A DNA stretch of 64,000 bases. Origin: CAXSBA01 sp965277105. Its GTDB lineage: Bacteria; Spirochaetota; UBA12135; COTS27; CAXSBA01. The notes under the pieces are model-generated. The model was not told the DNA's origin. It saw only the letters and a list, made by a program, of their open reading frames with translations, and did no database searches. This document shows positions 36,054 to 45,022 of the stretch, piece after piece (position 1 is the stretch's first letter; each line of letters starts with the position of its first letter). Made by a program: the position numbers and the translations under genes. The stretch covers positions 1,178,001 to 1,242,000 of the forward strand of contig OZ255710.1 in NCBI GenBank assembly GCA_965277105.1, in the 5' to 3' direction.

Positions 36054-37075
36054 TAATAAAATAATAGTTTTTTCTTTTTCAAGGTTTTTAATTGCTCTAG
36101 ATAAATCCCCGTTCCTCTCACCACGCACAAGCTAGGGTCTTTGGCAATAATTACTGGAACTCCCATTTTATTACTTAAATAATTTTTCAACCCCTTGAGA
36201 AGAGCTCCTCCTCCCGAGAGGACTATCCCATTTTCTATGATATCAGCAGCTAGTTCAGGAGGAGTTTTATCGAGAGCAGATTTGATGGCTTCGGAAATTT
36301 TTTCGATGGATCCTTGAATAGCTTTTTTCAAATCAGCCTTATGCACTGGCAAGGTTTTGGGCAATCCACTAATAGTATCTCTTCCCTTAATAAAATAAGG
36401 CTCTTTTTCTTTTATATCCCACAGATCAATAAAGTCGATTTTTAAATTCTCCGCTGTTCTATCACCAATGTCCATATTATGATTTTGCTTCATATAATTG
36501 ATAATATCTTTATCAATTTGATTTCCCCCAATTCTAATGCTGTTTTCTACCACAATACTACCAAGAGAAATAATCGCGATTTCTGTAGTTCCCCCTCCAA
36601 TGTCTACTATCATATTTCCGATGGGTTCGGATACTGGGAGGTTAGAACCAATAGCAGCTGCTACCGGCTCTTCAATTAAAAAAATATCTCGAGCACCTGC
36701 TTGCTCACAAGATTCTTGCACCGCTCTTCTCTCTACTTCAGTAGTACTAGTAGGAACTCCAATGACAATTTTAGGTTTGATAAGCGACCTTTTATTAATC
36801 ACCTTATTAATAAAATGGCGAATCATTTTTTCTACAATTTCAAAATCAGCAATTACTCCATCCCGCATAGGGTTAATCGCTACAATAGAGCCAGGGGTTC
36901 GACCAAGCATTTTTTTGGCTTCGCTACCTACCGAAATAATTTCATTATTGCTTTTATTAAGGGCCACCACGCTAGGCTCATTTAAAATAATTCCTTTGCC
37001 TTGAATGTAGATTAATGTATTTACTGTTCCCAAATCAATTCCAATATCTTTGGAGAAAACTGAAAAAAGACTCAT
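36053..37075 (-). CDS. mreB: Rod-shape-determining actin MreB
   Basis: MreB polymerises along the membrane and organises sidewall growth. The 340 residues show the actin-fold phosphate loop 1 (GIDLGTVNTLIY), a second phosphate loop (MIVDIGGGTTEIAII), and the C-terminal GGGALLKGL. It is the second gene of a four-gene operon: TPR protein, mreB, mreC and mreD, each overlapping the next. No internal odd residues stand out. Confidence 0.97.
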   Translation of the reverse strand: MSLFSVFSKDIGIDLGTVNTLIYIQGKGIILNEPSVVALNKSNNEIISVGSEAKKMLGRTPGSIVAINPMRDGVIADFEIVEKMIRHFINKVINKRSLIKPKIVIGVPTSTTEVERRAVQESCEQAGARDIFLIEEPVAAAIGSNLPVSEPIGNMIVDIGGGTTEIAIISLGSIVVENSIRIGGNQIDKDIINYMKQNHNMDIGDRTAENLKIDFIDLWDIKEKEPYFIKGRDTISGLPKTLPVHKADLKKAIQGSIEKISEAIKSALDKTPPELAADIIENGIVLSGGGALLKGLKNYLSNKMGVPVIIAKDPSLCVVRGTGIYLEQLKTLKKKKLLFY

Positions 37076-37902
37076 ATATTTTTCCTTTTTTGTGATTTTA
37101 ATTTTTGATAATACTCTTGATAATCTTTTAAAAAATCATCTTTTTGTTGAAATTTTATTAAAAGGTAATCATGATAAAAGTTCATTTTTTTTTCTAAATC
37201 AAATTCATTTAAAACGTTAAAAAGCAATTTAATGGTTTTTAAAAGAAAGGGATTTTCTCCTTCTCTTAGAATAATTTCTTCTAACAACGTTTGTGCTTGG
37301 AGATTTTTTTTTTGCTTTAATAATAGCTCCACTAAAGCAATTTTAAATTCTATTTTTTGAGATTTTTCTGCTACTATTTTTTCTAAATAAAAATAAGCTT
37401 CTTCTAAAAAACCTAGCTTTAAATTAATTTCATATAAAAAACTATAAAGTTTTAAGTCAAAATAATTATTCTCTTTTAAAAACTTTTCTAGGTAATTCTT
37501 ACTTTCTAAAAAATAATCCTCCCCTTTGGAGTAGTAGGCTTCTCCTAAAATTAAATTTAAATCTTTTTCTTCATAAGCAAAAGATGATTTTAAAAAAAAG
37601 ACTAATTGAATAATTTCATTTTGATAATCTTTGCTAATAGCACTTTTGCCTTCCTGCAGTAGTTTTATCTTTGCTAACAGTGCCTCTTCGTTCATTTTAA
37701 AATTACGGGAATACTCTTCTAGGATTAATTTAGCCTTAAAAAAATTTTCTTTCGCAGTAGCCTCATTAATTCCTTTAACTTTTTCTTTAGCTTGCCAACG
37801 ATAAAACTGCTCCATGGCAAGATAAATTAAAATCCCTAGGAAAATAATTAAAAAAACCAATAATTTAAAATTAATTTTTTTGCGGGTAATTATTTTCTGC
37901 AT
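37072..37902 (-). CDS. Membrane-anchored TPR-like protein upstream of mreB
   Basis: A 276-residue protein with a basic N-terminus and one membrane helix (about 14-30). Helical pairs with TPR-like spacing follow (AEKSQKIEFKIALVELLLKQ, AQTLLEEIILREGENPFLLK). It looks like an inner-membrane protein with a periplasmic TPR domain. Its stop overlaps the mreB start by 4 bp, so it should be co-translated. A scaffold role in envelope growth is inferred from operon position only. Confidence 0.7.
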   Translation of the reverse strand: MQKIITRKKINFKLLVFLIIFLGILIYLAMEQFYRWQAKEKVKGINEATAKENFFKAKLILEEYSRNFKMNEEALLAKIKLLQEGKSAISKDYQNEIIQLVFFLKSSFAYEEKDLNLILGEAYYSKGEDYFLESKNYLEKFLKENNYFDLKLYSFLYEINLKLGFLEEAYFYLEKIVAEKSQKIEFKIALVELLLKQKKNLQAQTLLEEIILREGENPFLLKTIKLLFNVLNEFDLEKKMNFYHDYLLIKFQQKDDFLKDYQEYYQKLKSQKRKNI

Positions 37903-38264
37903 GTGTTGATAATTAATTCAGCTGAATTTTAGTATTTTAACTTTTTTCAATAAAAAAAAATTAAAAATATTATACTATACTTCATAATAATAGTTTTTAT
38001 TATTTTTAACGTCCTCTACTAATGATTTCAATAAAATAATAGAAACAAAGCCGGGAATATCGCCTAATTTATCATTTTGCCTAACTGTCTAATTTAATCT
38101 AATTCAACTCAATAATGAATAATTTGAAGGTTTCTAGGCAAGGAAATTTTCTCGTTTTTATTTATTTCTTTTATTTTCCGTTTAGAATTCTTATATAAAA
38201 ATAGTAATAGCATAAAAATTTGACATTTTAATTTTATTTTATTACAATATTACAGATATCAAAT
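37903..38264. other. 362-bp intergenic region between the mre operon and topB
   Basis: A+T-rich spacer between divergent operons. The right end holds the topB promoter (38220-38248). The left part should hold the promoter for the TPR-mreBCD operon; a TATACT-type box is near 37975, but I see no clear -35. No ORF, tRNA or strong hairpin is evident. Confidence 0.6.
38220..38248 (+). promoter_or_regulatory. Near-consensus sigma-70 promoter of topB
   Basis: TTGACA (38220-38225), a 17-base spacer and TACAAT (38243-38248) form a near-consensus promoter. Transcription should begin about 7 bases later, only about 10 bases before the topB ATG. No Shine-Dalgarno is visible, so the message may be nearly leaderless. 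Confidence 0.7.
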
Positions 38265-40739
38265 ATGACCAACCCTACCAAACTAATTATCGCTGAAAAA
38301 CCTAGCGTTGCTAAAGACATTGCCCGTAGTTTAAATGATAAATTTACTGATAAGAAAACCCACTTAGAGGGAAGTGAATACATCGTCACCTTTGCTTTAG
38401 GGCATTTATTAACCATTGCTGACCCACAAGAAATAGACATAAAATATAAAAAATGGAGTTTAAACGTTTTACCGATTATCCCTAACAAATTTCCTTTAAA
38501 ACCCATAGAAAAAACCCAACCCCAATTAAAGCAGGTAAAAAAACTGATTAACAATAAACACATCAAAGAAATCATTAATGCTTGCGACTCTGGAAGGGAA
38601 GGCGAATTAATTTTTAAATATATTTTAGATTTTGCTAGTAGAGGGAAACCCCTGGATAAAACCATTTCGAGATTATGGCTCCAAAGCATGACTCAAAGCT
38701 CCATTAAAAAAAGCTTTAGCACCCTGCGAAAAAACCAGGAAATGATACCACTGCAAAATGCCGCTCTTAGTCGTAGTGAAGCTGATTGGCTGATTGGGAT
38801 AAATGCTTCTAGGGGTATGACGGGCTATTACTCTAAAAGGGGAGGTTTTTTTTTAACCCCCTGCGGGCGAGTTCAAACTCCGACGCTAGGACTTATAGTA
38901 AAAAGAGAAAAAGAGATAACCAATTTTATCAGCCATCCTTATTGGAAATTAGAAGGTCATTTTACCACAGAAACCACTAGCTTTAAAGCTACTTGGTTTA
39001 AAAATGATTTTAAAAAGGGGGATTTAAAAAACCAAGAAATTAAAAGTAAAGACGATCAAAGCGACCGTATTTGGGACAAAGCGGTAGCAGCAGCAATTAT
39101 AAAAAAAACTCAGGGCAAAGTAGCAACTTTTTCTGACAAAGTCAAACCTAGTTCTGAAAGTGCACCTCTCTTGTATGACCTCACTACCCTCCAGAGGGAG
39201 GCTAATTCTCTTTTTGGTTTTTCTGCTAGGCAGACCCTCCGTATTCTCCAAACCCTTTATGAGGGCAAAAAAATATTAACTTACCCGAGAACTGATAGTA
39301 AATTTCTTCCTAATGATTATCTCGGTACCACTACTGGTCTACTCAAAAACCTGCAATCTCATGCTTTCAAAGGAACCGAGAAGTTTATCGAAAAAATCTT
39401 TAAAAATCAATGGGTTGCTTTTAACAAACGAATTTTTAACGATGCTAAAGTAAGCGATCACCATGCCATTATTCCTACTGGAGCTAAAATTCCCAAACTA
39501 AGTGAAATAGAAGAAAAGGTGTTTTTGTTGGTGCTTAGGCGATATTTAGCGGTTTTTTTTCCTCCTAGTAAGTTTTTAAAAACCACTAGAATTATGGTAG
39601 TGGAAGGAGAAAGTTTTAAAACCGAGGGGAATATTATAACCGATTTAGGTTGGAAAGAAATTTACCACGATAAGATAGAAGACAAGGTCTTACCAGTGTT
39701 AGGAAAAGGAGAGTCAGTTATTTTAGATGAAGTTACTCTACTAGATTTTATCACCAAGCCCCCAGCGCGTTATAGCGAAGCTAGCTTATTAAGCGCTATG
39801 GAAGGGGCCGGGAAAATGATAGAAGACGAGGTTTTAAAAGAAGCCATGAAAGAGCGGGGACTCGGAACCCCAGCTACTAGAGCAGCCATTATTGAAAAGC
39901 TCATTGCTGACAAATACGTGGTGAAAGAAGGAAGGGAATTAATTCCCACCGCAAAAGCCTCCGATCTATTTGCCTTGATTGATGCGATGAAACTAAATGA
40001 AATTAGCTCTCCCGAATTAACCGGGGAGTGGGAACATAAATTAAATTTAATGGAGAAAGGGGAAATTAAACGAGAAGAGTTTATGGAGGGAATTATTGGG
40101 AACGCCATGAAGATAGTCAATAACATTAAAGAATTTGACATAGAAAAATTAAAAAAACCCGCTAACTTCTCTCCCCTTAATGGCAAAAAATACTACGAGT
40201 ACATCGACAAATACATCAGTGAAGACAACACCATCTCCCTAAGGAAAGTTATCGGTGGCAGGATTATAAGTGAAGAAGAAATTGTTACCCTGGTTACCAA
40301 AAGAAAAATAGGCCCTTTTAGTGATTTTAGAAGTAAGAAAAGTGGGAGTTTATTTTCGGCTTCAATTACTCTTGATGAAAACAATAAAGTTTCTTTTGTT
40401 TTTGCTAACACCAAAGACGGCAATGAAGAAATTTCTTTAAAAGATGCGGAATTAGTAGGGACGTTTTATGGAGACGGTAGTAAGGTTTTTAAAACGTTGA
40501 ATCATTTTGTTTCAGAAAATTATGGACCCCAAAACGATAAAGCCTTCAAATTAAATCGAATTATCCTAGGCAAAGAAATTGAAACCGAAAACATTCAAAA
40601 AATGTTAAAAGGGGAAAAAAGTAATTTAATCAAGGGATTCCGCTCGGTGAAGAAAAAAAGATTGTTTGATGCTTATTTAAATCTCACCAAAGAAGGGAAA
40701 ATGGTTTTTTCTTTTCCCGAAAAAAAAAAAAAAAATTAA
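38265..40739 (+). CDS. topB: DNA topoisomerase III
   Basis: An 824-residue type IA topoisomerase that decatenates and relaxes DNA through a 5'-phosphotyrosine link. The TOPRIM domain starts LIIAEKPSVAKDIARSLN and includes ACDSGREGELIF. The catalytic Tyr is in ILTYPRTDS (near 39280). The domain end has GLGTPATRAAIIEKLI. The C-terminal part holds short topoisomerase tail repeats (KKYYEYIDKY, KRKIGPFSDFRSKKSG) without zinc fingers, so it is TopB-like rather than TopA-like. An A-run at 40726-40738 ends the gene. It has its own strong promoter. Confidence 0.93.
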   Translation: MTNPTKLIIAEKPSVAKDIARSLNDKFTDKKTHLEGSEYIVTFALGHLLTIADPQEIDIKYKKWSLNVLPIIPNKFPLKPIEKTQPQLKQVKKLINNKHIKEIINACDSGREGELIFKYILDFASRGKPLDKTISRLWLQSMTQSSIKKSFSTLRKNQEMIPLQNAALSRSEADWLIGINASRGMTGYYSKRGGFFLTPCGRVQTPTLGLIVKREKEITNFISHPYWKLEGHFTTETTSFKATWFKNDFKKGDLKNQEIKSKDDQSDRIWDKAVAAAIIKKTQGKVATFSDKVKPSSESAPLLYDLTTLQREANSLFGFSARQTLRILQTLYEGKKILTYPRTDSKFLPNDYLGTTTGLLKNLQSHAFKGTEKFIEKIFKNQWVAFNKRIFNDAKVSDHHAIIPTGAKIPKLSEIEEKVFLLVLRRYLAVFFPPSKFLKTTRIMVVEGESFKTEGNIITDLGWKEIYHDKIEDKVLPVLGKGESVILDEVTLLDFITKPPARYSEASLLSAMEGAGKMIEDEVLKEAMKERGLGTPATRAAIIEKLIADKYVVKEGRELIPTAKASDLFALIDAMKLNEISSPELTGEWEHKLNLMEKGEIKREEFMEGIIGNAMKIVNNIKEFDIEKLKKPANFSPLNGKKYYEYIDKYISEDNTISLRKVIGGRIISEEEIVTLVTKRKIGPFSDFRSKKSGSLFSASITLDENNKVSFVFANTKDGNEEISLKDAELVGTFYGDGSKVFKTLNHFVSENYGPQNDKAFKLNRIILGKEIETENIQKMLKGEKSNLIKGFRSVKKKRLFDAYLNLTKEGKMVFSFPEKKKKN

Positions 40740-40775
40740 AAAAACCACCACTACTTTCCGTTATTTATAATAATA

Positions 40776-41951
40776 ATGGAAAAATTAATAAAATTTATTC
40801 TCATTTTCTCTTTCTTTTTATTTTTAGGGTGTGCTCAAAATAACCAAAAAAAACTCCAAACCAATAATCCAATAAACATCCAAACTAACAATAACGAAAC
40901 AACCGAGACAACGTTAGACGAACAAAATAATCAAGAAACCATTCCCCCTACTAGAGAAATTGTAGTTGAAGAAGAAAAGGCAACTAAACCTAAAACTTCC
41001 TCTAAAACCATTAGAGAACATTACTATGATGGGAATTTCCGCTACATTATTAATCAAACTTTTACGAAAAACCAGCTACAAGACTTTTATTATAAAGGGT
41101 TTGCTTATTATGGGTTAGCTAGAGGAATTAAAAACAATCCCCCTTTAAAAAAAAGATATATTGAAGAAAGTAAAAAAATCTTGAAACGAGTAGGGGTTTA
41201 TGCCAAAAATAAAGAGCTAAAAGCCAGGGCAATACTCTGGTATGGCCTTTTAAAAAATGTCTTTCCTAATAAAAAACTTAATAACTACGAAAAAATTAGC
41301 CCGTTTGAATATATAAAAACTCGACTAAAAAACACAAAATCTTATGACGATGCTCTCTTCTACTCTGGGTTAGTTTATGAGAACGTTGGTTATTATAAGT
41401 CGGCTAAAATCAATTACTCTATGCTAGATAAGATTGCTGATAACAATTTCATCTACCATTATGCTAGAAGAAAAGTCTATCCCGCTAAAACAATTTCTAC
41501 TTATTATCTAAAAAATATCGATAGGAAACTAGCCGATTTGAGAAAGCAAAAAAGCCAACCAAAAACACAAAATCCCGTTACCCCTCAAGAAGAAACCTCA
41601 AATGAAGTTGGAGCAATTAATAACGAATTACTTGGCCTTGAAGCAGACCAGGATTTCAATTTACAATCAACCGATATAAAAAATCAAGAAGTTTTTTATG
41701 AAGTAGACCAAGATCCTGCTTTTTTTGAAAACGATTCACTTCCTATCTCAAACCTTAAAGATGATGCTCTAGAAGATGAAAGTATTTATTACGAAGAAGA
41801 TAACGAAGTCGTAATAGCAGAAAAAGATCTAGAAAAAGATTTGATGGAACTAGGAGAAGAACTCGACGTTAGCCTTGATGGATTTCTTAAAAACTTATCC
41901 AAAAAAAAAGAAAAAAATAATCAAGAGATTTTTATTCTTGACGACAATTAA
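40776..41951 (+). CDS. Lipoprotein with TPR-like helices and acidic tail
   Basis: A 391-residue protein with a lipobox (LFLGC, Cys19), so it should be lipid-anchored in the envelope. An Asn/Thr-rich linker (20-80) is followed by TPR-like helices (about 85-245, for example DDALFYSGLVYENVGYYKSA). An acidic disordered tail (about 265-391) comes last. It lies just upstream of the small basic ORF and the flagellar block. Spirochaete flagellar collar proteins include TPR proteins, so a link is possible; this is an inference from position only. Confidence 0.72.
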   Translation: MEKLIKFILIFSFFLFLGCAQNNQKKLQTNNPINIQTNNNETTETTLDEQNNQETIPPTREIVVEEEKATKPKTSSKTIREHYYDGNFRYIINQTFTKNQLQDFYYKGFAYYGLARGIKNNPPLKKRYIEESKKILKRVGVYAKNKELKARAILWYGLLKNVFPNKKLNNYEKISPFEYIKTRLKNTKSYDDALFYSGLVYENVGYYKSAKINYSMLDKIADNNFIYHYARRKVYPAKTISTYYLKNIDRKLADLRKQKSQPKTQNPVTPQEETSNEVGAINNELLGLEADQDFNLQSTDIKNQEVFYEVDQDPAFFENDSLPISNLKDDALEDESIYYEEDNEVVIAEKDLEKDLMELGEELDVSLDGFLKNLSKKKEKNNQEIFILDDN

Positions 41952-41992
41952 CAAGTAAGCAATTTTATAGCCTACAATATTTACGCATTTAT

Positions 41993-41998
41993 AGGAGG
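41993..41998 (+). promoter_or_regulatory. Perfect Shine-Dalgarno deciding the start at 42007
   Basis: AGGAGG is 8 bases before the ATG at 42007. The upstream GTG at 41998 overlaps the site itself and is therefore unlikely to be used. Few genes in this window have so good a site. Confidence 0.75.
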
Positions 41999-42006
41999 TG
42001 AATGTG

Positions 42007-42237
42007 ATGGTAAATAGAGTAAAAAAGATAATTAATGCTTGCTTTTTCGGTCGAAATAGCTTGCTTTATTACTGGTTTCTGCACGCGAAACTATTCTTTA
42101 GTCAGATTTTTTTAAAATTATTTAACGTTAAAAGAAGTACTTTTTTGAAAAATAAAAGGCAAATATTAATTTTCAAAATTAATCAAACGAATAGTAATTT
42201 TCAAAAATTTAAAAATAAACTCATTGATTTTTCTTAG
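42007..42237 (+). CDS. Small basic protein upstream of the flagellar block
   Basis: A 76-residue, Lys/Arg- and Phe-rich protein that I do not recognise. Residues about 15-40 are hydrophobic and aromatic (LLYYWFLHAKLFFSQIFLKL), followed by a basic Lys/Asn-rich tail. The main evidence that it is real is the perfect ribosome site and its place 24 bp before fliJ. It could be an anchored flagellar accessory protein or a regulatory leader frame; neither is shown. Confidence 0.5.
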   Translation: MVNRVKKIINACFFGRNSLLYYWFLHAKLFFSQIFLKLFNVKRSTFLKNKRQILIFKINQTNSNFQKFKNKLIDFS

Positions 42238-42261
42238 CATTTTTAATCTTCAAATTACCTT

Positions 42262-42672
42262 ATGAAAAAATTTGCTTTTCCTTTTGACAAATTACTCTTA
42301 AAAAAAAAACAAGAAATTGAAAAAATTCAAAAAGAAATGGCCCCTTTAGTTAAAAAATATAACGATTTTAGACAAAACCAACAGGAAGCTACTGCTTCAC
42401 TAAAAGAGCTGAAAAATAATTTTTCTCAAGAAAAAGATTTTCGTTATAGTCTAAGCCAACAAAGTACGGCAAATACGATTTTACAAAAGCTTAATGTTGT
42501 TTTAGCAAAAACTAAAGAAGAATTAACACCCTGGCAGACTATTTTACAAAAAAAAAATGCCGAGAAAAAAGCCTTAGAAATCATTCGAGAAAAAAGGTAT
42601 CAAGATTGGAAAAAATTAAAAGACAAACAAGAAAATGATCTCCTAGAAGAAATGTTTGTTCGTTATCAATAA
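42262..42672 (+). CDS. fliJ: FliJ-like flagellar export coiled-coil protein
   Basis: A 136-residue, almost fully helical protein, beginning FAFPFDKLLLKKKQEIEKIQ. That is the usual FliJ start (a short Phe motif, then a two-stranded coiled coil). It continues to a charged end, YQDWKKLKDKQENDLLEEM. FliJ is the stalk of the FliI ATPase in the flagellar export apparatus. No fliI or fliH is in the window. FliJ is poorly conserved, so the name rests on length, coiled coil and the FlbB-like neighbour. Confidence 0.72.
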   Translation: MKKFAFPFDKLLLKKKQEIEKIQKEMAPLVKKYNDFRQNQQEATASLKELKNNFSQEKDFRYSLSQQSTANTILQKLNVVLAKTKEELTPWQTILQKKNAEKKALEIIREKRYQDWKKLKDKQENDLLEEMFVRYQ

Positions 42673-42674
42673 AA

Positions 42675-43295
42675 ATGGAATCATACTACCAAACTCTAAA
42701 TAGGATTAACAATATTCAAAATAAAATTGTTAAAGTTTTCCCCCAAAGTAAGCAAAAAACTGCTTCCTCTTTACCGAAAGAAAATAATGAATTTAACGAG
42801 CTCCTACAAGAGAAAATAGCCAGCCCAAAACCCAAATCCACCAAACAAGCCAATCTAGAAAGTATAAGTATTACTCCCAAATCTAAGGTTAATCAAAGTA
42901 GAAAAAATGTTTATGATCCTCATATTGAAGAAACCTCAAAAAAATACAACCTACCCGCTTCACTATTAAAATCAATTATTAAAGTAGAATCCAACTTTGA
43001 TCCTTTAGCAATCTCTCACAAAGGAGCCCAAGGACTTATGCAGATTATGCCCGGAACTGCTAAAGAACTCCAATTAGAAAACCCTTTTCAACCGCTGAAT
43101 AACATTGACAAAGGAGCTAAGTATTTTAGTAATTTACTAGAAAAATTTAATGGGGATATGGTTAAGGCTTTAGCTGCTTATAATGCTGGAGAAGGGAGTT
43201 TTAAAAACAACAACATCCCCAACTATCCTGAGACTAAAAACTACATTCAAAAAGTAATGGATCAATATTTAAAATATAGTGGGGTAAGTAAATGA
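42675..43295 (+). CDS. SLT-family lytic transglycosylase without signal peptide, flagellar context
   Basis: A 206-residue protein with a C-terminal SLT (GH23) domain (about 78-206). The catalytic Glu105 is in IIKVESNFDP, then GAQGLMQIMPGTA and ALAAYNAGEG follow; all motifs are intact. The N-terminal 75 residues are polar and disordered and contain no signal peptide or membrane helix. It starts 2 bp after fliJ and overlaps the flbB-like start by 4 bp. One explanation is export by the flagellar apparatus to open the wall for the rod, as FlgJ does in other bacteria. Confidence 0.85.
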   Translation: MESYYQTLNRINNIQNKIVKVFPQSKQKTASSLPKENNEFNELLQEKIASPKPKSTKQANLESISITPKSKVNQSRKNVYDPHIEETSKKYNLPASLLKSIIKVESNFDPLAISHKGAQGLMQIMPGTAKELQLENPFQPLNNIDKGAKYFSNLLEKFNGDMVKALAAYNAGEGSFKNNNIPNYPETKNYIQKVMDQYLKYSGVSK

Positions 43296-43891
43296 AAAAA
43301 GAATACCTATTAGTCATAACCATTATTGCTTTTTTAGGAGGAATTATTTATTTTTTAAATTTTTTTAACATTATCACCTGGTTTAATCTAGATCACATTA
43401 ATATCAATAAGCTCTTAGCCGATGAAAAAGTTGATATTGAACTTTTTGAAAATCAAGATTTATTCTTACTACGAGAAGAAGAAAACAAAAAACTATTAGA
43501 AACAATTAGCATTCAAAAAAAAGAGCTGGACACAAGAGAAGAAGAATTAGCTAAACGAGAAATTATTCTTGGACAGAGAGAAAATGCAATTATTGAAGAG
43601 CAGAAAAAACTGGAACTAGAAAAGCAAGCTCTAGCAAAAACCAAAGAAGAGCAAGAAGGCTATGAAGCAAAAGTTGATAAAATCGCTGAACAGTTTATTA
43701 ACATGCCTCCTGAACAAGCGGTAGAAAGAATAGTCGCTCTTGAAGATGATATTCTTATTATTGACATTTTAAAAACAATTGATCAAAATGCTGCTGATGA
43801 AGGAAATGTTTCGATTGTCCCGTTTTTTTACTCGTTAATGCCCCAAGATATTGCCGCTAGAATTATTAGAAAAAGTAGCATTAGTTTTTAA
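43292..43891 (+). CDS. flbB: FlbB-like flagellar collar protein
   Basis: A 199-residue protein with one membrane helix (about 5-25), a periplasmic coiled coil (about 65-130), and a compact MgtE-N-like tail (about 135-199). The tail includes NMPPEQAVERIVALEDD and FFYSLMPQDIAARII. This layout and the tail pattern match spirochaete FlbB, the base of the periplasmic flagellar collar; MotE of other bacteria shares the fold. The spirochaete reading agrees with the fliJ neighbour. This gene is my strongest clue to the phylum. Confidence 0.75.
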   Translation: MKKEYLLVITIIAFLGGIIYFLNFFNIITWFNLDHININKLLADEKVDIELFENQDLFLLREEENKKLLETISIQKKELDTREEELAKREIILGQRENAIIEEQKKLELEKQALAKTKEEQEGYEAKVDKIAEQFINMPPEQAVERIVALEDDILIIDILKTIDQNAADEGNVSIVPFFYSLMPQDIAARIIRKSSISF

Positions 43892-43996
43892 ATTAATTTA
43901 TTTTCTTCATCCGAAGACCTAAAAAAACTCATTTTTCTAAAAAAAATCATACTTCATACTATAATTTATTTTAAAAAATAATAAAGGAAATAACCA

Positions 43997-45022
43997 ATGA
44001 AAATAAAAGTAGGAATCAATGGTTTTGGAAGAATTGGACGACTATTTTTCCGGTCTCTTTTTGAAAACTCAGTCACTCAAGATAAAATTGAAGTAGTAGC
44101 CATTAACGATTTAATCTCAGTGGATTACATAGCCTATATGTTAAAGTACGATTCGGTTCATGGAAAATTATCTGATTCTATCCCAGTAACAATTGAAGAT
44201 AATCAATTAATCGTTAATGGGAAACCTATTCGAATTACTAGTGAAAAAGACCCAGAAAAATTAGAGTGGGATAAAGTAGGAGCTGATTATATTGTCGAAT
44301 CCACTGGTTTTTTTTTAACTAAAGAACTAGCTGAAAAGCACCTGAAAGCAGGAGCAAAAAAAGTTATCATGTCGGCCCCTTCGAAAGACGATACTCCTAT
44401 GTTTGTTTTAGGAGTTAATCAAAAAAAATATGACCCCAATACCATGCATATTATTTCTAATGCTTCTTGTACTACGAATTGCTTAGCTCCAGTAGTAAAA
44501 ATAATTCATGACAACTGGGGAGTAGCTGAAGGATTAATGACTACAGTTCACTCGGCTACCGCTACTCAAAAAACAGTGGACGGCCCTTCTAAAAAAGATT
44601 GGCGAGGAGGGCGCTCAGCTTTAAACAATATCATCCCCTCTTCTACTGGGGCAGCTAAAGCCGTCGGGAAAGTAATCCCTGAGCTCAATGGTAAATTAAC
44701 CGGTATGAGCTTTCGCGTTTCGCTCCCTAATGTTTCAGTAGTAGATTTAACTTGCAAATTGCAGAAAGGAACGAGTTACGATGCCATTAAACAAAAAATG
44801 CAGGAAGCCGCTAATGGAGAATTAAAAGGGATTTTGGGCTACACTGAAGATGACGTGGTTTCTCAAGATTTTCTTCACGATCCTAGAACTTCTATTTTTG
44901 ATGCCAAAGCTAGTATTGCTTTAACGGATACTTTTGTTAAACTAGTTTCTTGGTACGATAATGAATGGGGATACTCCAATAAAATAGGAGAACTAATCGC
45001 TTATATAGATAGTGTTAAATAA
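43997..45022 (+). CDS. gap: Glyceraldehyde-3-phosphate dehydrogenase
   Basis: A 341-residue glycolytic enzyme. NAD binding is seen at the start (GINGFGRIGRLFFR), and the catalytic Cys158 is in SNASCTTNC. HSATATQKTVDGPS and WYDNEWGYSNK complete the set. A Shine-Dalgarno-like AAAGGAA precedes the ATG, and a TATAAT box lies at 43960-43965. The tsaC gene starts inside its last codons. Confidence 0.97.
   Translation: MKIKVGINGFGRIGRLFFRSLFENSVTQDKIEVVAINDLISVDYIAYMLKYDSVHGKLSDSIPVTIEDNQLIVNGKPIRITSEKDPEKLEWDKVGADYIVESTGFFLTKELAEKHLKAGAKKVIMSAPSKDDTPMFVLGVNQKKYDPNTMHIISNASCTTNCLAPVVKIIHDNWGVAEGLMTTVHSATATQKTVDGPSKKDWRGGRSALNNIIPSSTGAAKAVGKVIPELNGKLTGMSFRVSLPNVSVVDLTCKLQKGTSYDAIKQKMQEAANGELKGILGYTEDDVVSQDFLHDPRTSIFDAKASIALTDTFVKLVSWYDNEWGYSNKIGELIAYIDSVK

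Noticed and set aside
36054..36128. Longer mreC start at 36128
   Set aside because: It would overlap mreB by 76 bases, whereas the ATG at 36053 overlaps the mreB stop as TAATG and gives the normal MreC N-terminus.
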